DNA from: CAVYXF01 sp963772335
GTDB lineage: Bacteria > Pseudomonadota > Alphaproteobacteria > Rhizobiales > Rhodomicrobiaceae
DNA length: 64,000 nucleotides
Direction of reading: 5' to 3'
Assembly (NCBI GenBank): GCA_963772335.1
Contig: CAVYXF010000015.1
Coordinates: 248,001-312,000, forward strand
The notes beneath the pieces are model-generated. The model ran no database searches. It was given only the letters and a program-made list of their open reading frames with translations, and was not told the DNA's origin. Position 1 is the stretch's first letter; every line of letters begins with the position of its first letter. The translations under genes were made by a program, and so were the position numbers. Positions 53,850 through 63,521 of the stretch are shown piece by piece.

Positions 53850-56800
53850 GTGCGCATCCGATCCCCCCGACGCTGGATGAAACTGTTCCGCAGGCTTCTT
53901 GGCCGGCGCATGCGCTACAAGATGCTCGTCGCGGCCATGGCGGTCGTGGCGATCATCGGCGCGCTCGGCGCGCTCGGCTTTCACTACATCACCGCGGTTG
54001 CGCGCAGTGTGAGCATCACCACCGAGCGCACCTCGCCGCTCCTCGCACGGGCACTCACTGCCTCCGAGGCAACACGTCGCCTTGTGGACCTGGGGCGGGA
54101 CACCGAGCGCGTCTGCGCGATCGAAACAAGGAGTGCCGAGGGCAATACCAGCCCGCTCTGGCGCGCCGAGTTTGACGCCATCGACCAATTGCGGAAGGTA
54201 GCCCGCGAGGCAGGCCTCGAAACTCATGCCGAGCGGCTCGGGGATGCGAGCAGGGCGCTCTTCGAGACCTTGTCTTCGATCAGCAGTCTCTGCCGTGAAA
54301 GCCGGCAGGCCACGACCGGCCAAAAGGCGAAGGAGGAGGAGACCCTTCAGGGGCTCAATTCACTCTCCGCCGCCATCAGCGGGCTGGCGCTCACCCTCGA
54401 CGGCGACATGACGGTGAACGAGGAGCACGCCAAAGTCGCGCTCCAAGTGCAGGAAACCGATCAGGCCGATATTCAAAATCTGCTGTCGCGCACGCTCCTC
54501 GACACCTGGCCGATGCTGCGCAGCCTCTACAAGCTGCGCGAATATATCGTGCGGCTGAAGGACAGCGTCAGCACGCATGCGGGCGTGGAGCAGTTTGCCG
54601 ATCTCGATAACGAGGCAAAGCACCGCACCGAGATCCTCAGTGCGATACGGGCGCTGATACAACGCATCTCACCGCGCCTGCGCGCCTCCGGCCGAAGTGC
54701 GCAGGCTGCCGAGCTCAACACGTTCCTCACGAGCCTTAACAGCAACATCAAGGGCACCGCCGGCGTCGAGGGGATGCGGCGCTTACTCCTCGATCTACAT
54801 GGCCGCGCCGAAGAGTCGGAGGAGGGGCTCATGCGCGTCGAGGAACGGCTCTCCACCGAGATGCGCCGGCTAGAGCAGGAGGCGCGCGCCCTCGATGCGG
54901 GCGCTCAATCACGCATGCACGAGACCATCCGCGAGGCGATGCTGGTGATCGGCATCGTCGCAGGGCTTGCCGCGCTCGGCACGTTCTTTGGGGCGGTGCG
55001 TTTGGCCTACCGCCTCACTGGCCCGATCGAGGCGCTGACGCAATACACCCGCGCTCTGCGCAAGAGCACGAATACCGACCAGCCCGTGTCACGCGAGCTG
55101 GTCGCGCGGCACGACGAGATTGGCAGGCTCGCCTTTTCCTTCAACGATCTCCTCGCCGCACTCTCCGAAGCACGTCGGCGGCTGCTCGAGGAATCGCGCG
55201 CCGAGATCAAGGTGCAGTTCGAGCGTCTTAAGGCCGCCATTGAAGGCATGCCGCAGGGCGTGTATCTGCTCGGTCCCGACCGGCGCCTCCTTCTCAGCAA
55301 CGCCCATTTTGCCGAACTCTATAATCTCGAGCGCGGACAGGTTGAAGTCGGCCTTCACAGCGACGACATCGCCGAAGCCTGCCGCAATGGCACAGGGATC
55401 CGCACTGAGGTCGTCGAGCCGCTGCCTGGCCGAAACGGCGAGACCGGGATGAGCCAGAGCATCCGCACTCTGCAGGACGGCCGGATCATTGCCGTCACCA
55501 CCGCGCCGACATCCGAAGGCGGCGAGGTCGTGGTGCACGAGGACATCAGCGAACGCCGCCGCGCCGAGGCCAGGATCGCGCATATGGCGCACCACGACGC
55601 GCTCACCGGCCTGGCTAACCGCGTGTTGTTCCGCGAGCAGACCAACGCCTCGCTCCGCAATCTGCGCAAGGGCGAGACCATGGCGGTGCTCTACATGGAT
55701 CTTGACCACTTCAAGTCGGTGAATGACACGCTCGGTCACCCGGTTGGTGACCGCCTGCTGGTCATGGCGGCAAAGCGCCTCTGCACCGTCTTGCGAGAGG
55801 GAGACCATGTCGCCCGTCTCAGCGGCGACGAGTTCGCCCTGGTGCTGAATGAAAATCCGGCGCTCGCGGAGGTAGGAAAACTCGCCGACCGCATCATCGA
55901 GAGCGTCAGTCAGCTCTATGATATCGACGGGCAGCAGGTGGTGATCGGGGCCTCCATCGGCATCGCTATGGCCGTGGGCGGCGACGACGCCGACGCAGAC
56001 CGGCTGATGAAGAATGCCGACATGGCGCTCTACCGCGCGAAGAAGGACGGGCGCAACACCTTCTGCTTCTTTGAAACCGAGATGGACGCCCGGATGCAGG
56101 AGCGGCGCACTCTGGAGCTGGCGCTGCGCAAGGCGATCGCCGCCGAAGGCCTCCAAGTTCATTACCAGCCCGTCATCAACCTTAGTACTAACCAGGTGGA
56201 AGAATTCGAGGCGCTGCTGCGCTGGCCGGACAGCATGCGCGGTCTGATCTCGCCGGAGGTGTTCATCCCGCTCGCTGAGGAGACGGGGCTCATCAACGAA
56301 ATCAGCTCCTGGGTGCTGAAACAGGCGTGCCGCGACGCTGCCACCTGGCCGAGCCATATCCGTGTGGCGGTGAACATCTCACCGCTCCAGTTCCGTACGC
56401 GCACGCTGGTGCTCAACGTAATCTCGGCTCTAGAAGCTTCGGGCCTGTCGCCCGATCGTCTCGAGCTGGAGATCACAGAGGGCGTGCTTTTGCACGACAC
56501 CCAGTCGACACTTCAGATCCTCAAGCAGCTTCAGGGCCTTGGCGTGCACATCGCCATGGACGATTTCGGCACCGGCTATTCCAGTCTCAGCTATCTGCGC
56601 AAGTTCAACTTCAACAAGGTCAAGATCGATCGGAGCTTCGTGAAGAGCCTCGACAGCAGCAAGGACAGCCGCGCCATCATTCGCGCGGTCTCGGGTCTAT
56701 GCTCGACCTTGGGAATCGATGTCACCGCAGAAGGCGTTGAGACCGAATCCCAGCTCCACACATTGCGCGAGGAGGGCTGCACCCAGGTCCAGGGGTATCT

Positions 56801-56882
56801 GCTCGGCCGTCCCGGGCCCGTCTCGACCGTCGCGCACTATTTCGGCCGCGACGACACAGAAGTCGGGAAGCGTAAGGCATAG
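53850..56882 (+). CDS. Membrane GGDEF-EAL protein with HAMP and PAS domains
   Basis: 1010 residues: two membrane helices (about 25-45 and 350-375) flank a helical periplasmic sensor. HAMP at about 376-450 and PAS at about 470-565 follow. GGDEF has the SGDEF form at 658-662 with an upstream RxxD I-site (REGD). EAL has E787 (FEALLRW), DDFGTGYSSLSYL and TAEGVE intact. It may make and/or hydrolyse cyclic di-GMP; the SGDEF variant may still be active. The GTG start at 53850 has a weak ribosome site; ATG 53877 is an alternative. Confidence 0.9.
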   Translation: MRIRSPRRWMKLFRRLLGRRMRYKMLVAAMAVVAIIGALGALGFHYITAVARSVSITTERTSPLLARALTASEATRRLVDLGRDTERVCAIETRSAEGNTSPLWRAEFDAIDQLRKVAREAGLETHAERLGDASRALFETLSSISSLCRESRQATTGQKAKEEETLQGLNSLSAAISGLALTLDGDMTVNEEHAKVALQVQETDQADIQNLLSRTLLDTWPMLRSLYKLREYIVRLKDSVSTHAGVEQFADLDNEAKHRTEILSAIRALIQRISPRLRASGRSAQAAELNTFLTSLNSNIKGTAGVEGMRRLLLDLHGRAEESEEGLMRVEERLSTEMRRLEQEARALDAGAQSRMHETIREAMLVIGIVAGLAALGTFFGAVRLAYRLTGPIEALTQYTRALRKSTNTDQPVSRELVARHDEIGRLAFSFNDLLAALSEARRRLLEESRAEIKVQFERLKAAIEGMPQGVYLLGPDRRLLLSNAHFAELYNLERGQVEVGLHSDDIAEACRNGTGIRTEVVEPLPGRNGETGMSQSIRTLQDGRIIAVTTAPTSEGGEVVVHEDISERRRAEARIAHMAHHDALTGLANRVLFREQTNASLRNLRKGETMAVLYMDLDHFKSVNDTLGHPVGDRLLVMAAKRLCTVLREGDHVARLSGDEFALVLNENPALAEVGKLADRIIESVSQLYDIDGQQVVIGASIGIAMAVGGDDADADRLMKNADMALYRAKKDGRNTFCFFETEMDARMQERRTLELALRKAIAAEGLQVHYQPVINLSTNQVEEFEALLRWPDSMRGLISPEVFIPLAEETGLINEISSWVLKQACRDAATWPSHIRVAVNISPLQFRTRTLVLNVISALEASGLSPDRLELEITEGVLLHDTQSTLQILKQLQGLGVHIAMDDFGTGYSSLSYLRKFNFNKVKIDRSFVKSLDSSKDSRAIIRAVSGLCSTLGIDVTAEGVETESQLHTLREEGCTQVQGYLLGRPGPVSTVAHYFGRDDTEVGKRKA

Positions 56883-57099
56883 GGCTCGTGCAGCGCACTC
56901 CGCGAAGCGTGCGTTCAAAGCCTAAACTCAGACATGAAGCCTACTCCGCGACCTTAGAACGCCACCGCGCGGCGAGCCTCTGGCAGTCGCTGTAGCGGGT
57001 TCGCCTCCTCCGCTTCGGGCCAACATGGGACGAACGGCGTCAGTCGCATTAAGTCAATTGTAGGTTGCTCCGGCATATGTATGAGGAGGAGCCTTACGC

Positions 57100-59079
57100 A
57101 TGCACTCGGGTTCGATCGTTAAGCTTTCTACCAGAAAAGCGCGCCGCGCCGTTTTCGCGGCGCTTCTCGGCGTTGTCGTTGTCGCCGCCTGCTTCCTTAC
57201 AGAGCGCTTCGCTTTTGAGGAAAAATTCAACACTGCGTCGCTACGCTTGCTGCGCGCTCAGTTGGCTGTCGATCAGATTCAACTCGCCGATGAACGGCTG
57301 ACGATGTCCGCCAACATGGCCGCCGCAACCGGCGATGAAGCGTGGATCAGGCGATATGATCAGAACATCCCCCTGCTCAAGACTGCCATCGCTGACGCCT
57401 TGATCATCGCGCCCCCGGCCGAAACGGCTCACTTCGACCTGGCAATCCGGGCTTCCCACGATCGTCTGCTCGAGCTCGAACGTGAGGCCCTCATAAAAGT
57501 CCGTGCTGGCGACTTGCGGGACGCCAGGGATCTCCTCCGCGGCGATGAATATACGATGCACAAGAAGATCCTTCAGGAGGGTACGGCACGTTTAATCGTT
57601 GCCATTATTGCCGCTATGAAGGCCGATTTCGCCGCGGTCAAGCAGCGCGCATTCATGCTTGCCGTCGGTTTGCTGATGGCTTCTTTCGTCGGCGGGTTCA
57701 TCCTATGGCGGCACTTCAACGCCAGCTTGATGAAATCCGAAACAACTTTCCTCGAGACTGAAGGACAGATCAGGCGCTTGGCCATGAGCGACCTTCTAAC
57801 CGGCCTCGCCAACCGAACATTCATGCGGCATGCGTTGCAGACGGCTATGGAGCGCGCTGCCAACCGCAAGACAAAGCTGGCCGTGCTGATGATCGACCTC
57901 GATCGCTTCAAGCCGATCAACGATAAGCATGGCCATCTTGTCGGCGATCTCGTGCTGAAAACTGCTGCGACACGGCTCGCCGGCGCAATGCGCGAGGGGG
58001 ATCTGTGCTCTCGTTACGGCGGCGACGAGTTCGTGGCAGTCATTGAATACGACGCGGATGACGAGATCCCAAGGTGGCTGGCCAGCCGTGTCATCGAGGC
58101 GCTTTCCTCTCCCATGACCATTGACGGAATGACGCTTCACGTTGGTGCCAGCGTCGGCTTCGCCATTTATCCGACGCATGCGACGGAGGAGGATGACCTT
58201 ATCCGTAAGGCGGATTTAGCCCTATATCGGGTGAAGCTGAGTGGCCGCGGGCAGCTGCGCGCCTTTGACTCCAGCCTCGAAATCGATAGCGATGCGCGCG
58301 CGGACCTGGAACAGCGGCTGCGACACGGCATTCGGAGCGGCGAGATCGTTCCGTATTTTCAGCCCCTCATCGAGCTCGCAACCGGCCGTCTGCGTGGATT
58401 CGAAGTTCTCAGCCGCTGGCAGCATCCCTCTCGGGGTCTTCTGATGCCGGACCAGTTCATCGGGCTCGCGGAGGAGACAGGACAGATCACGGACCTGACT
58501 ATCGCTCTAATCCGCCAAGCTTGCCGCGCCGCCGATGTCCTGCCGAGAGAGCTCACTCTGGCCGTCAATGTCTCACCGCAGCAGCTCCAGGACGAGGCCT
58601 TGGCGACAAAAGTCATGAGAGCGCTGAGCGACACGGGCTTTGCGCCACATCGCCTCGAGGTGGAGCTGACCGAGCAGGCCCTCCTCACCGACATCGCGCT
58701 TGCGAAACGGGTAATATGCTCGCTGAAACGCCACGGCATTCGCGTGGCGCTCGACGACTTCGGTACCGGCTACTCAAGTCTCTGCTACCTGGCGGAACTC
58801 CCCTTCGACACTCTCAAGATAGACCGCTCTTTCGTCGAAATGCTGCACGATCGTTCCGAAAGCATCAAAATAGTCACCGCCATTATCGGCCTCAGCAAGA
58901 GTCTTCGCCTGACGACGGTAGCGGAAGGCGTCGAGGCGGAACGCGATGCAACTCTGCTGAGAGAGCTGGGATGCGACTTCTCCCAAGGCTACCTCTACTC
59001 TAAGCCGATCCCGGCGGCGGAACTGCCCGGGCTGCTCGTAAGGTTCTCAGCGCTCACACACGAAAGGGTATCCGCTTGA
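57100..59079 (+). CDS. Membrane GGDEF-EAL protein
   Basis: 659 residues from ATG 57100 (AGGAGGAG upstream). Membrane helices at about 15-35 and 185-203 flank a periplasmic helical sensor. GGDEF is intact at G307 (YGGDEF) with an RxxD I-site. The EAL motif is EVL at 435 (FEVLSRW), and DDFGTGYSSLCYL and VAEGVE are intact. EVL is a known variant and does not by itself exclude phosphodiesterase activity. It lies about 220 bp after the first GGDEF-EAL gene. Confidence 0.9.
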   Translation: MHSGSIVKLSTRKARRAVFAALLGVVVVAACFLTERFAFEEKFNTASLRLLRAQLAVDQIQLADERLTMSANMAAATGDEAWIRRYDQNIPLLKTAIADALIIAPPAETAHFDLAIRASHDRLLELEREALIKVRAGDLRDARDLLRGDEYTMHKKILQEGTARLIVAIIAAMKADFAAVKQRAFMLAVGLLMASFVGGFILWRHFNASLMKSETTFLETEGQIRRLAMSDLLTGLANRTFMRHALQTAMERAANRKTKLAVLMIDLDRFKPINDKHGHLVGDLVLKTAATRLAGAMREGDLCSRYGGDEFVAVIEYDADDEIPRWLASRVIEALSSPMTIDGMTLHVGASVGFAIYPTHATEEDDLIRKADLALYRVKLSGRGQLRAFDSSLEIDSDARADLEQRLRHGIRSGEIVPYFQPLIELATGRLRGFEVLSRWQHPSRGLLMPDQFIGLAEETGQITDLTIALIRQACRAADVLPRELTLAVNVSPQQLQDEALATKVMRALSDTGFAPHRLEVELTEQALLTDIALAKRVICSLKRHGIRVALDDFGTGYSSLCYLAELPFDTLKIDRSFVEMLHDRSESIKIVTAIIGLSKSLRLTTVAEGVEAERDATLLRELGCDFSQGYLYSKPIPAAELPGLLVRFSALTHERVSA

Positions 59080-59308
59080 AGTGCAGGGCGTGTCCAGCTT
59101 GCTCGATGAAAGACCATTGCACGATCGGCAAAGAGCGCCGCGTTTAAGCCGGGAACACGGGAGCGTTGTCGAGGCGATGACCGCTAGCAGGGAAGCCAAT
59201 TGGCGCCATAGCGATCCGCCGCGAGGGGCGAATTTTGAGGAGGTCGTCCATTCGGTCATGAGGAAGAGGGCGGCGAGGAATGCCCGACGCCCAATTCCTC
59301 GAAGTCCG

Positions 59309-59515
59309 CTACTTGCAGACAACTGCCAACTGTTTATTCGCCTCTTCGCGGGTGACGTAGGTCTTATCTCCCACCACGATCACTGTCTTGTCGGTTGGGC
59401 GCGCCTCGACGATCTTGCACTTCTTGTCGGGGCCGCGAACGATGTAAAACTCGGCTGCAAATGCCGGGGCAGTGGCGCCCAACAAAATCGCTGCCGGCAA
59501 AATGTACTTCAGCAT
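59309..59515 (-). CDS. Small exported protein of unknown function
   Basis: 68 residues from ATG 59515 (AAAGGAGGAG upstream). A signal peptide of about 20 residues (ending APAFAA) leads to a mature domain with two cysteines (KKCKIVEARP, LAVVCK) that could form a disulfide. Similar small proteins are common in rhizobia; no function is known to me. The longer in-frame start is not supported. Confidence 0.75.
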   Translation of the reverse strand: MLKYILPAAILLGATAPAFAAEFYIVRGPDKKCKIVEARPTDKTVIVVGDKTYVTREEANKQLAVVCK

Positions 59516-59859
59516 AGCATCTCCTCCTTTCGTGTTGATGAGGATTGAAAAACACCGCGTCGAAACGCGAGTTCCTGCTTTGCCCGGCCTCGCTGGCGAA
59601 CTCAGACAGCCAGCGGAGAGCGCCGGCAATGGCGCAACGCTCGTGTTCTTAAATTTCTTTAATTCGCGGTAGTTTACCAGCCGAATGGGTAGGCGCAGAG
59701 GAGCCACAGGGTCATTGCCCATACAGTTGCGTCAGGTTCGGAAGATGAACCTCAGATGAACGACTGCCCTCTACGAAAGTCCCTTGAGACGTGTCCGGGC
59801 CTGCTGAGGAACCGCTTCCCTTTCCGCTCTGTTGATCCCGCTCAACGACGGAGGAAGAT
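59516..59859. other. Gene-free interval between two small exported-protein genes
   Basis: About 340 bp with no coding signal I trust. It should hold the divergent promoters of both small genes. Confidence 0.4.
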
Positions 59860-60120
59860 ATGAAACGTACAGCTATGCTGATCTGCACTGTCGCACTTCT
59901 TGTGCCCGTGGCGTCGATGGCGAAAGACCGTTCTAAGCCTCAGGAAAAGCCAGGGCACTCCGAATATGCTCCTGGCCAACAGGCGGATAAACCCGGAGAA
60001 GCGAAGAACAATGCTCCGGGCCAGCTCAGGAAGCAGAAAGACGATCCGAACTCGCCTGGCGCATCGGAATATGCTCCCGGCCATCAATCCGATAAGCAGC
60101 ATTCCGACGTAAGGAAGTAG
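59860..60120 (+). CDS. Small exported protein with EYAPG repeats
   Basis: 86 residues: a signal peptide of about 20 residues (ASMAK) and a polar, proline- and lysine-rich mature part with two copies of S-E-Y-A-P-G-x-Q-x-D-K (residues about 34-44 and 68-78) and an NNAPGQ half-copy between. It should be unstructured. GGAGGAAGAT precedes the ATG. No function is recognised; similar repeats occur in other alphaproteobacteria. Confidence 0.72.
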   Translation: MKRTAMLICTVALLVPVASMAKDRSKPQEKPGHSEYAPGQQADKPGEAKNNAPGQLRKQKDDPNSPGASEYAPGHQSDKQHSDVRK

Positions 60121-60138
60121 TGCAATTCCTGGCACGTT

Positions 60139-60167
60139 GCGGCCGTCACCATTTAGGTGCCGGCCGC
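60139..60167 (+). terminator. Strong hairpin after the EYAPG gene
   Basis: Stem gcggccg / cggccgc with an inner cacc / ggtg pair and a 5-nt loop (one mismatch between). It lies 19 bp after the stop and is followed by ggatttg. Confidence 0.55.
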
Positions 60168-60264
60168 GGATTTGTACTCCGGCGCGCCTATGAAACGATG
60201 GCGAGGCTTGTTTCAACGACAGCTCGACATTCAGCTTGCAAGGTCACACTGTCAGGGTGTCTAG

Positions 60265-60282
60265 TTCACACGCGGGGGTGAA
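60265..60282. promoter_or_regulatory. Inverted-repeat site upstream of the ECF sigma gene (tentative)
   Basis: ttcac-N8-gtgaa lies 119 bp before the sigma factor start. It may be an operator for the ECF operon, but short palindromes like this occur by chance. Confidence 0.25.
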
Positions 60283-60400
60283 TCTTCCGAATGCGCAGAC
60301 GTGTTCAGGGGCCCTCTTCCCTGTCTTCTGAGCGTTGGTTACGTAGGGAGCCGTTGCGAAACAGGGCTTCGTCTCAATTTCGCAATTTGGGGAGTGTGGA

Positions 60401-60919
60401 TTGGCGGACGACATCAGGCGCGAGTTAATCGAGCTTCTGCCACGCTTGCGCCGGTTTGCCTATACCTTGACGGGCGATATCCATCGGGGCGATGACCTCC
60501 TGCAGGAAGCCTGCACGCGCGCGATTGCCCATCTCGATCAATATCAGCTAGGCACGCGGTTCGACAGCTGGATGTATAAAATCGTCCGCAATGTCTGGCT
60601 CAATCAGGAACGGTTGCTCAGGGTGCGCAGAGGAATTGTCGATCTCGACGCCGTCCCGGAACCCGCTGGCGAGGATGGCCGCCACACGACAGAGATGCGG
60701 CTGACCTTGGAGCAGGTTCTTGCAGCCCTCAGCCAACTATCCCCGGATCAGCAGGAGCTTATCGCGCTCGTGTGCATTGAGGGGCTTTCGTACCAGGATG
60801 CGGCGGATATTCTTGACATTCCACTTGGGACAGTGACGAGCCGTCTGGCACGAGCCCGGCGGAGGTTGTATGTCGAGGCCGTTGAGGGGGCGGTGCGTGA
60901 TCATGACCAAGCTAGCTGA
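60401..60919 (+). CDS. ECF-family RNA polymerase sigma factor
   Basis: 172 residues: sigma-2 region at about 10-75 (RFAYTLTGDIHRGDDLLQEACTRAI) and sigma-4 at about 105-160 (LSPDQQELIALVCIEGLSYQDAADIL...GTVTSRLARARRRL). The start is TTG 60401 with GGGGAGTGTGG upstream. It overlaps the next gene by 17 bp, an anti-sigma arrangement. It resembles the small EcfG-unrelated sigmas common in rhizobia; the target promoters are unknown. Confidence 0.9.
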   Translation: MADDIRRELIELLPRLRRFAYTLTGDIHRGDDLLQEACTRAIAHLDQYQLGTRFDSWMYKIVRNVWLNQERLLRVRRGIVDLDAVPEPAGEDGRHTTEMRLTLEQVLAALSQLSPDQQELIALVCIEGLSYQDAADILDIPLGTVTSRLARARRRLYVEAVEGAVRDHDQAS

Positions 60920-61712
60920 TGAAACTTTGATGCTCTATGCCGACGGGCTCCTCGCCCCAGCGGAAGGCAAACGGGTTGAGAGAATCCTTGCACAGAGTCC
61001 GTACCTGCGCGGGCGGCTTCAGGTCTATCGCGCGACGGGGACGAATCTTGCCGGTGTATTCGATGAGCACATGAACGCTCCGATTCCTGCCGGACTTCGC
61101 GACCTCCTTTCGGAGGCAAAGCCGGCCGAATCCGTCAACTTTCCTCGGCGATCCCAGTCGCCGCGCCGGCATTTTCCGCTAGCGCTGCAATCTCCGGCGA
61201 AGTGGAAAATCCCCGCACTCGCTGCCAGCATGGCGATAGTCGTGGGCATCGGGATCGGTTGGATGCTAGGCGCGGAAACCGCCGATCGCGATATGATGCC
61301 GGGCAATCTTCTTCAGATTCACGGCAACCGCCTCATTGCGCAAGGGCCTCTGCACACCGCGCTAGAGGAGCTGCCCAGCGGTAATAAGAGGGCGGTGCTT
61401 GTTGAAGGCAAGCAGTTCCAGCTCGGCTTGAAAATGACGTTTCGGAACGAGGCTGGTGACTATTGCCGCGAATACGAACTGGCGTCGACTTCCCCTCCGC
61501 GATATGCGGGCCTCGCCTGCCGTATTGGCGGCCAATGGACGGTAAAGATGCAGGCGTTGGTTCCTTCATCTCCATCGGCATCGGAACAGACGATCCCGGC
61601 CGGAAGCAGAGATTTCGGCATGGATGCTGTGATTGGAGCCGTTATGGACGGCGATCCCTTAGGGTTGGAGGCGGAGGTCAGGCTTCTTAACAAAGGCTGG
61701 GAAAAAGAATAG
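60903..61712 (+). CDS. Membrane anti-sigma factor
   Basis: 269 residues from ATG 60903: an N-terminal helical sigma-binding domain (about 1-75; MTKLADETLMLYADGLLAPAE), one membrane helix at about 105-127 (IPALAASMAIVVGIGIGWML) and a periplasmic part with a C-Y type pair (DYCREYEL, LACRIGG). It holds its sigma until an envelope signal. The translated overlap with the sigma gene supports the pairing. Its 3' end overlaps the convergent protease gene by 54 bp. Confidence 0.87.
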   Translation: MTKLADETLMLYADGLLAPAEGKRVERILAQSPYLRGRLQVYRATGTNLAGVFDEHMNAPIPAGLRDLLSEAKPAESVNFPRRSQSPRRHFPLALQSPAKWKIPALAASMAIVVGIGIGWMLGAETADRDMMPGNLLQIHGNRLIAQGPLHTALEELPSGNKRAVLVEGKQFQLGLKMTFRNEAGDYCREYELASTSPPRYAGLACRIGGQWTVKMQALVPSSPSASEQTIPAGSRDFGMDAVIGAVMDGDPLGLEAEVRLLNKGWEKE

Positions 61713-63521
61713 AGGACGTGGGGTTTGGCGGTCGGCGGACGTGGTCAAATAGGAAATGTCCTCGTCCGTCATCGGGCATGACGTAGGAGCCCGCAGCAGA
61801 CCCCGTCCGTAAATCGATTCTCGCCCCGACGTCCCCAGATCGATCGTCTTCACATGCGCAAGAAGGTCTTTCTTGGGACCGGAAAGCCTGTTCTCAGGCT
61901 GCAGGGCAAGGACCGCCGTGGCAAATGGAACTGCGAAGGATGTTCCCGATCGATAGCCCTCGCGGGCGTTGGGCATCGCAGTCCAAATGCGAACACCGGG
62001 GGCGGCGAAATCGATCTGCGCACCGCGATTGGCGGAGGGGTAAATCCGGAGATCCTTGTTGACAGCCGTCACGGCAATAACCTCCGGATAAGCAGCAGGG
62101 AAGGCCGGAGGGGCAGCAGGTCCCTCATTGCCAACTGCAGCGACGAAGACAAAGCCTTCTGCACGCATCGTCTGAATGCGTGCCTGGACGAGATTATCCT
62201 GCGGGCCCGAAAAGCTCATATTCACCAGTCTGGCGCGTGAAGCCCTCATCCAATCTAACGCCGCAAGGAGGGATACGGTGTCGGTGACGGGTTCGCCATC
62301 GTCATTGGCGAAAAAGATACTCGCCAGGAAGAAGTTGGATTCGTGTATCAGACCGGGAGTGCCGCTACCTGGGCCTCCGGCGAGAAGCGCCAAGACTCCC
62401 GTTCCGTGCCATTTCGATGAGGGGTGCCTGCCGACAGGCAAAAAGCTCTTCTGAGTGATCTTCTGTCCGGCAAATGTCGGGTGCTGAAGGTCCGCATCTG
62501 TATCGATGACCCCCACTGCAAGATCGCGCCCACAATGGGCGAGGTTATCCGACCACTGAATGGCTGACCTGCCATAGCACCTGTCATCGGCGCAAGGCAT
62601 CACCTTACCGCCATTTTTGGCTTCGGTGCTCTCCCCCTTCGCGCGCTCGTCGCCCATTGCCAGACGATAAGGACGATAAAGGCGATTCAGATGGAAATGC
62701 TCCGCGGGCAGCTCTCTGCGGAGCAGCGCCAGCGCTTCGAGGGCGCCTAGGCCGCCGGGAGCCGTCAATCTCGCCAGCGCTCCATCGTCCGGCGAGACGT
62801 AGGAGCTATCTATTTCGAAACCTAGCTCCCTGATGCGATCGATGCTGGCCGCACCCAGATAAAGTGCAAGGACCTCCCGCGACGCAAACAAATCCTGGGG
62901 AACCGCGATGCTGATATCCAGCAAAGGTCCGCCGTCCTTTGCAGGTCGCACGCCCTGCTGCTGCTGATCGTCGGACGATCCCTCAACTTTGTCTTGTTTG
63001 GCCCCATGCTTCAATGGATCAAGGCCACGCGCCAGCCCCGAATGATCGGTATGGTTTTCCTTGGCGGAATGATCGCGGTCGAGGTCCCTGCCAAATTCTA
63101 CCTCGCCGCCGCGGCTACCTTTCAAGAAATCCAGGCTGAATTTTTTCCCCAATCCGAGAAGGTCACTCCAGTTCTCTTTATTTTTGGAATCGCCAGGGCC
63201 AACAATTCCGCTGATCTCTGGGTCGATCTTGGCGCCATTTCCAAGAGCAAGGCCTCGATCCGAGTTTTGGGGTGAAGCGAAGCCTTCATTTCGAAAGTCG
63301 TCACCTATATTTGCACTCTCTGGAGCGTCATCGGCGGAGTTCGGTCCGTTTCCCAGATTGTTGGAATTTCCGCCGTTCCCATTCCCATTCCCATTGTTGC
63401 CTTGCTTGCCCTTTCCGGCAGCCAAAACAGGCGAAATCACATCCACCGGGTCTAAGCTTGGAATTAGGAACGTCGGGACGATTAGGAGGATGAGCGCGGC
63501 AATCGCAGTTCGCTTCCGCAT
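61659..63521 (-). CDS. Subtilisin-like (S8) serine protease, exported
   Basis: 620 residues from ATG 63521, giving a clear signal segment (IAALILLIVPTFLIPSL). A Gly/Asn-rich low-complexity stretch (about 40-60) and a polar linker to about 190 precede the S8 domain. The catalytic residues are D340 (GVIDTDADLQHP), H372 (WHGTGVLALLAG), N465 (GNEGPA) and S528 (GTSFAVPFATA). The start at 63605 would add residues without signal character. It acts in the envelope or outside; substrate unknown. It is convergent with the anti-sigma gene. Confidence 0.88.
   Translation of the reverse strand: MRKRTAIAALILLIVPTFLIPSLDPVDVISPVLAAGKGKQGNNGNGNGNGGNSNNLGNGPNSADDAPESANIGDDFRNEGFASPQNSDRGLALGNGAKIDPEISGIVGPGDSKNKENWSDLLGLGKKFSLDFLKGSRGGEVEFGRDLDRDHSAKENHTDHSGLARGLDPLKHGAKQDKVEGSSDDQQQQGVRPAKDGGPLLDISIAVPQDLFASREVLALYLGAASIDRIRELGFEIDSSYVSPDDGALARLTAPGGLGALEALALLRRELPAEHFHLNRLYRPYRLAMGDERAKGESTEAKNGGKVMPCADDRCYGRSAIQWSDNLAHCGRDLAVGVIDTDADLQHPTFAGQKITQKSFLPVGRHPSSKWHGTGVLALLAGGPGSGTPGLIHESNFFLASIFFANDDGEPVTDTVSLLAALDWMRASRARLVNMSFSGPQDNLVQARIQTMRAEGFVFVAAVGNEGPAAPPAFPAAYPEVIAVTAVNKDLRIYPSANRGAQIDFAAPGVRIWTAMPNAREGYRSGTSFAVPFATAVLALQPENRLSGPKKDLLAHVKTIDLGTSGRESIYGRGLLRAPTSCPMTDEDISYLTTSADRQTPRPLFFFPAFVKKPDLRLQP

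Noticed and set aside
52905..54323. 472-codon minus-strand frame across the NHL and GGDEF genes
   Set aside because: It covers two well-supported plus-strand genes and has no domain of its own.
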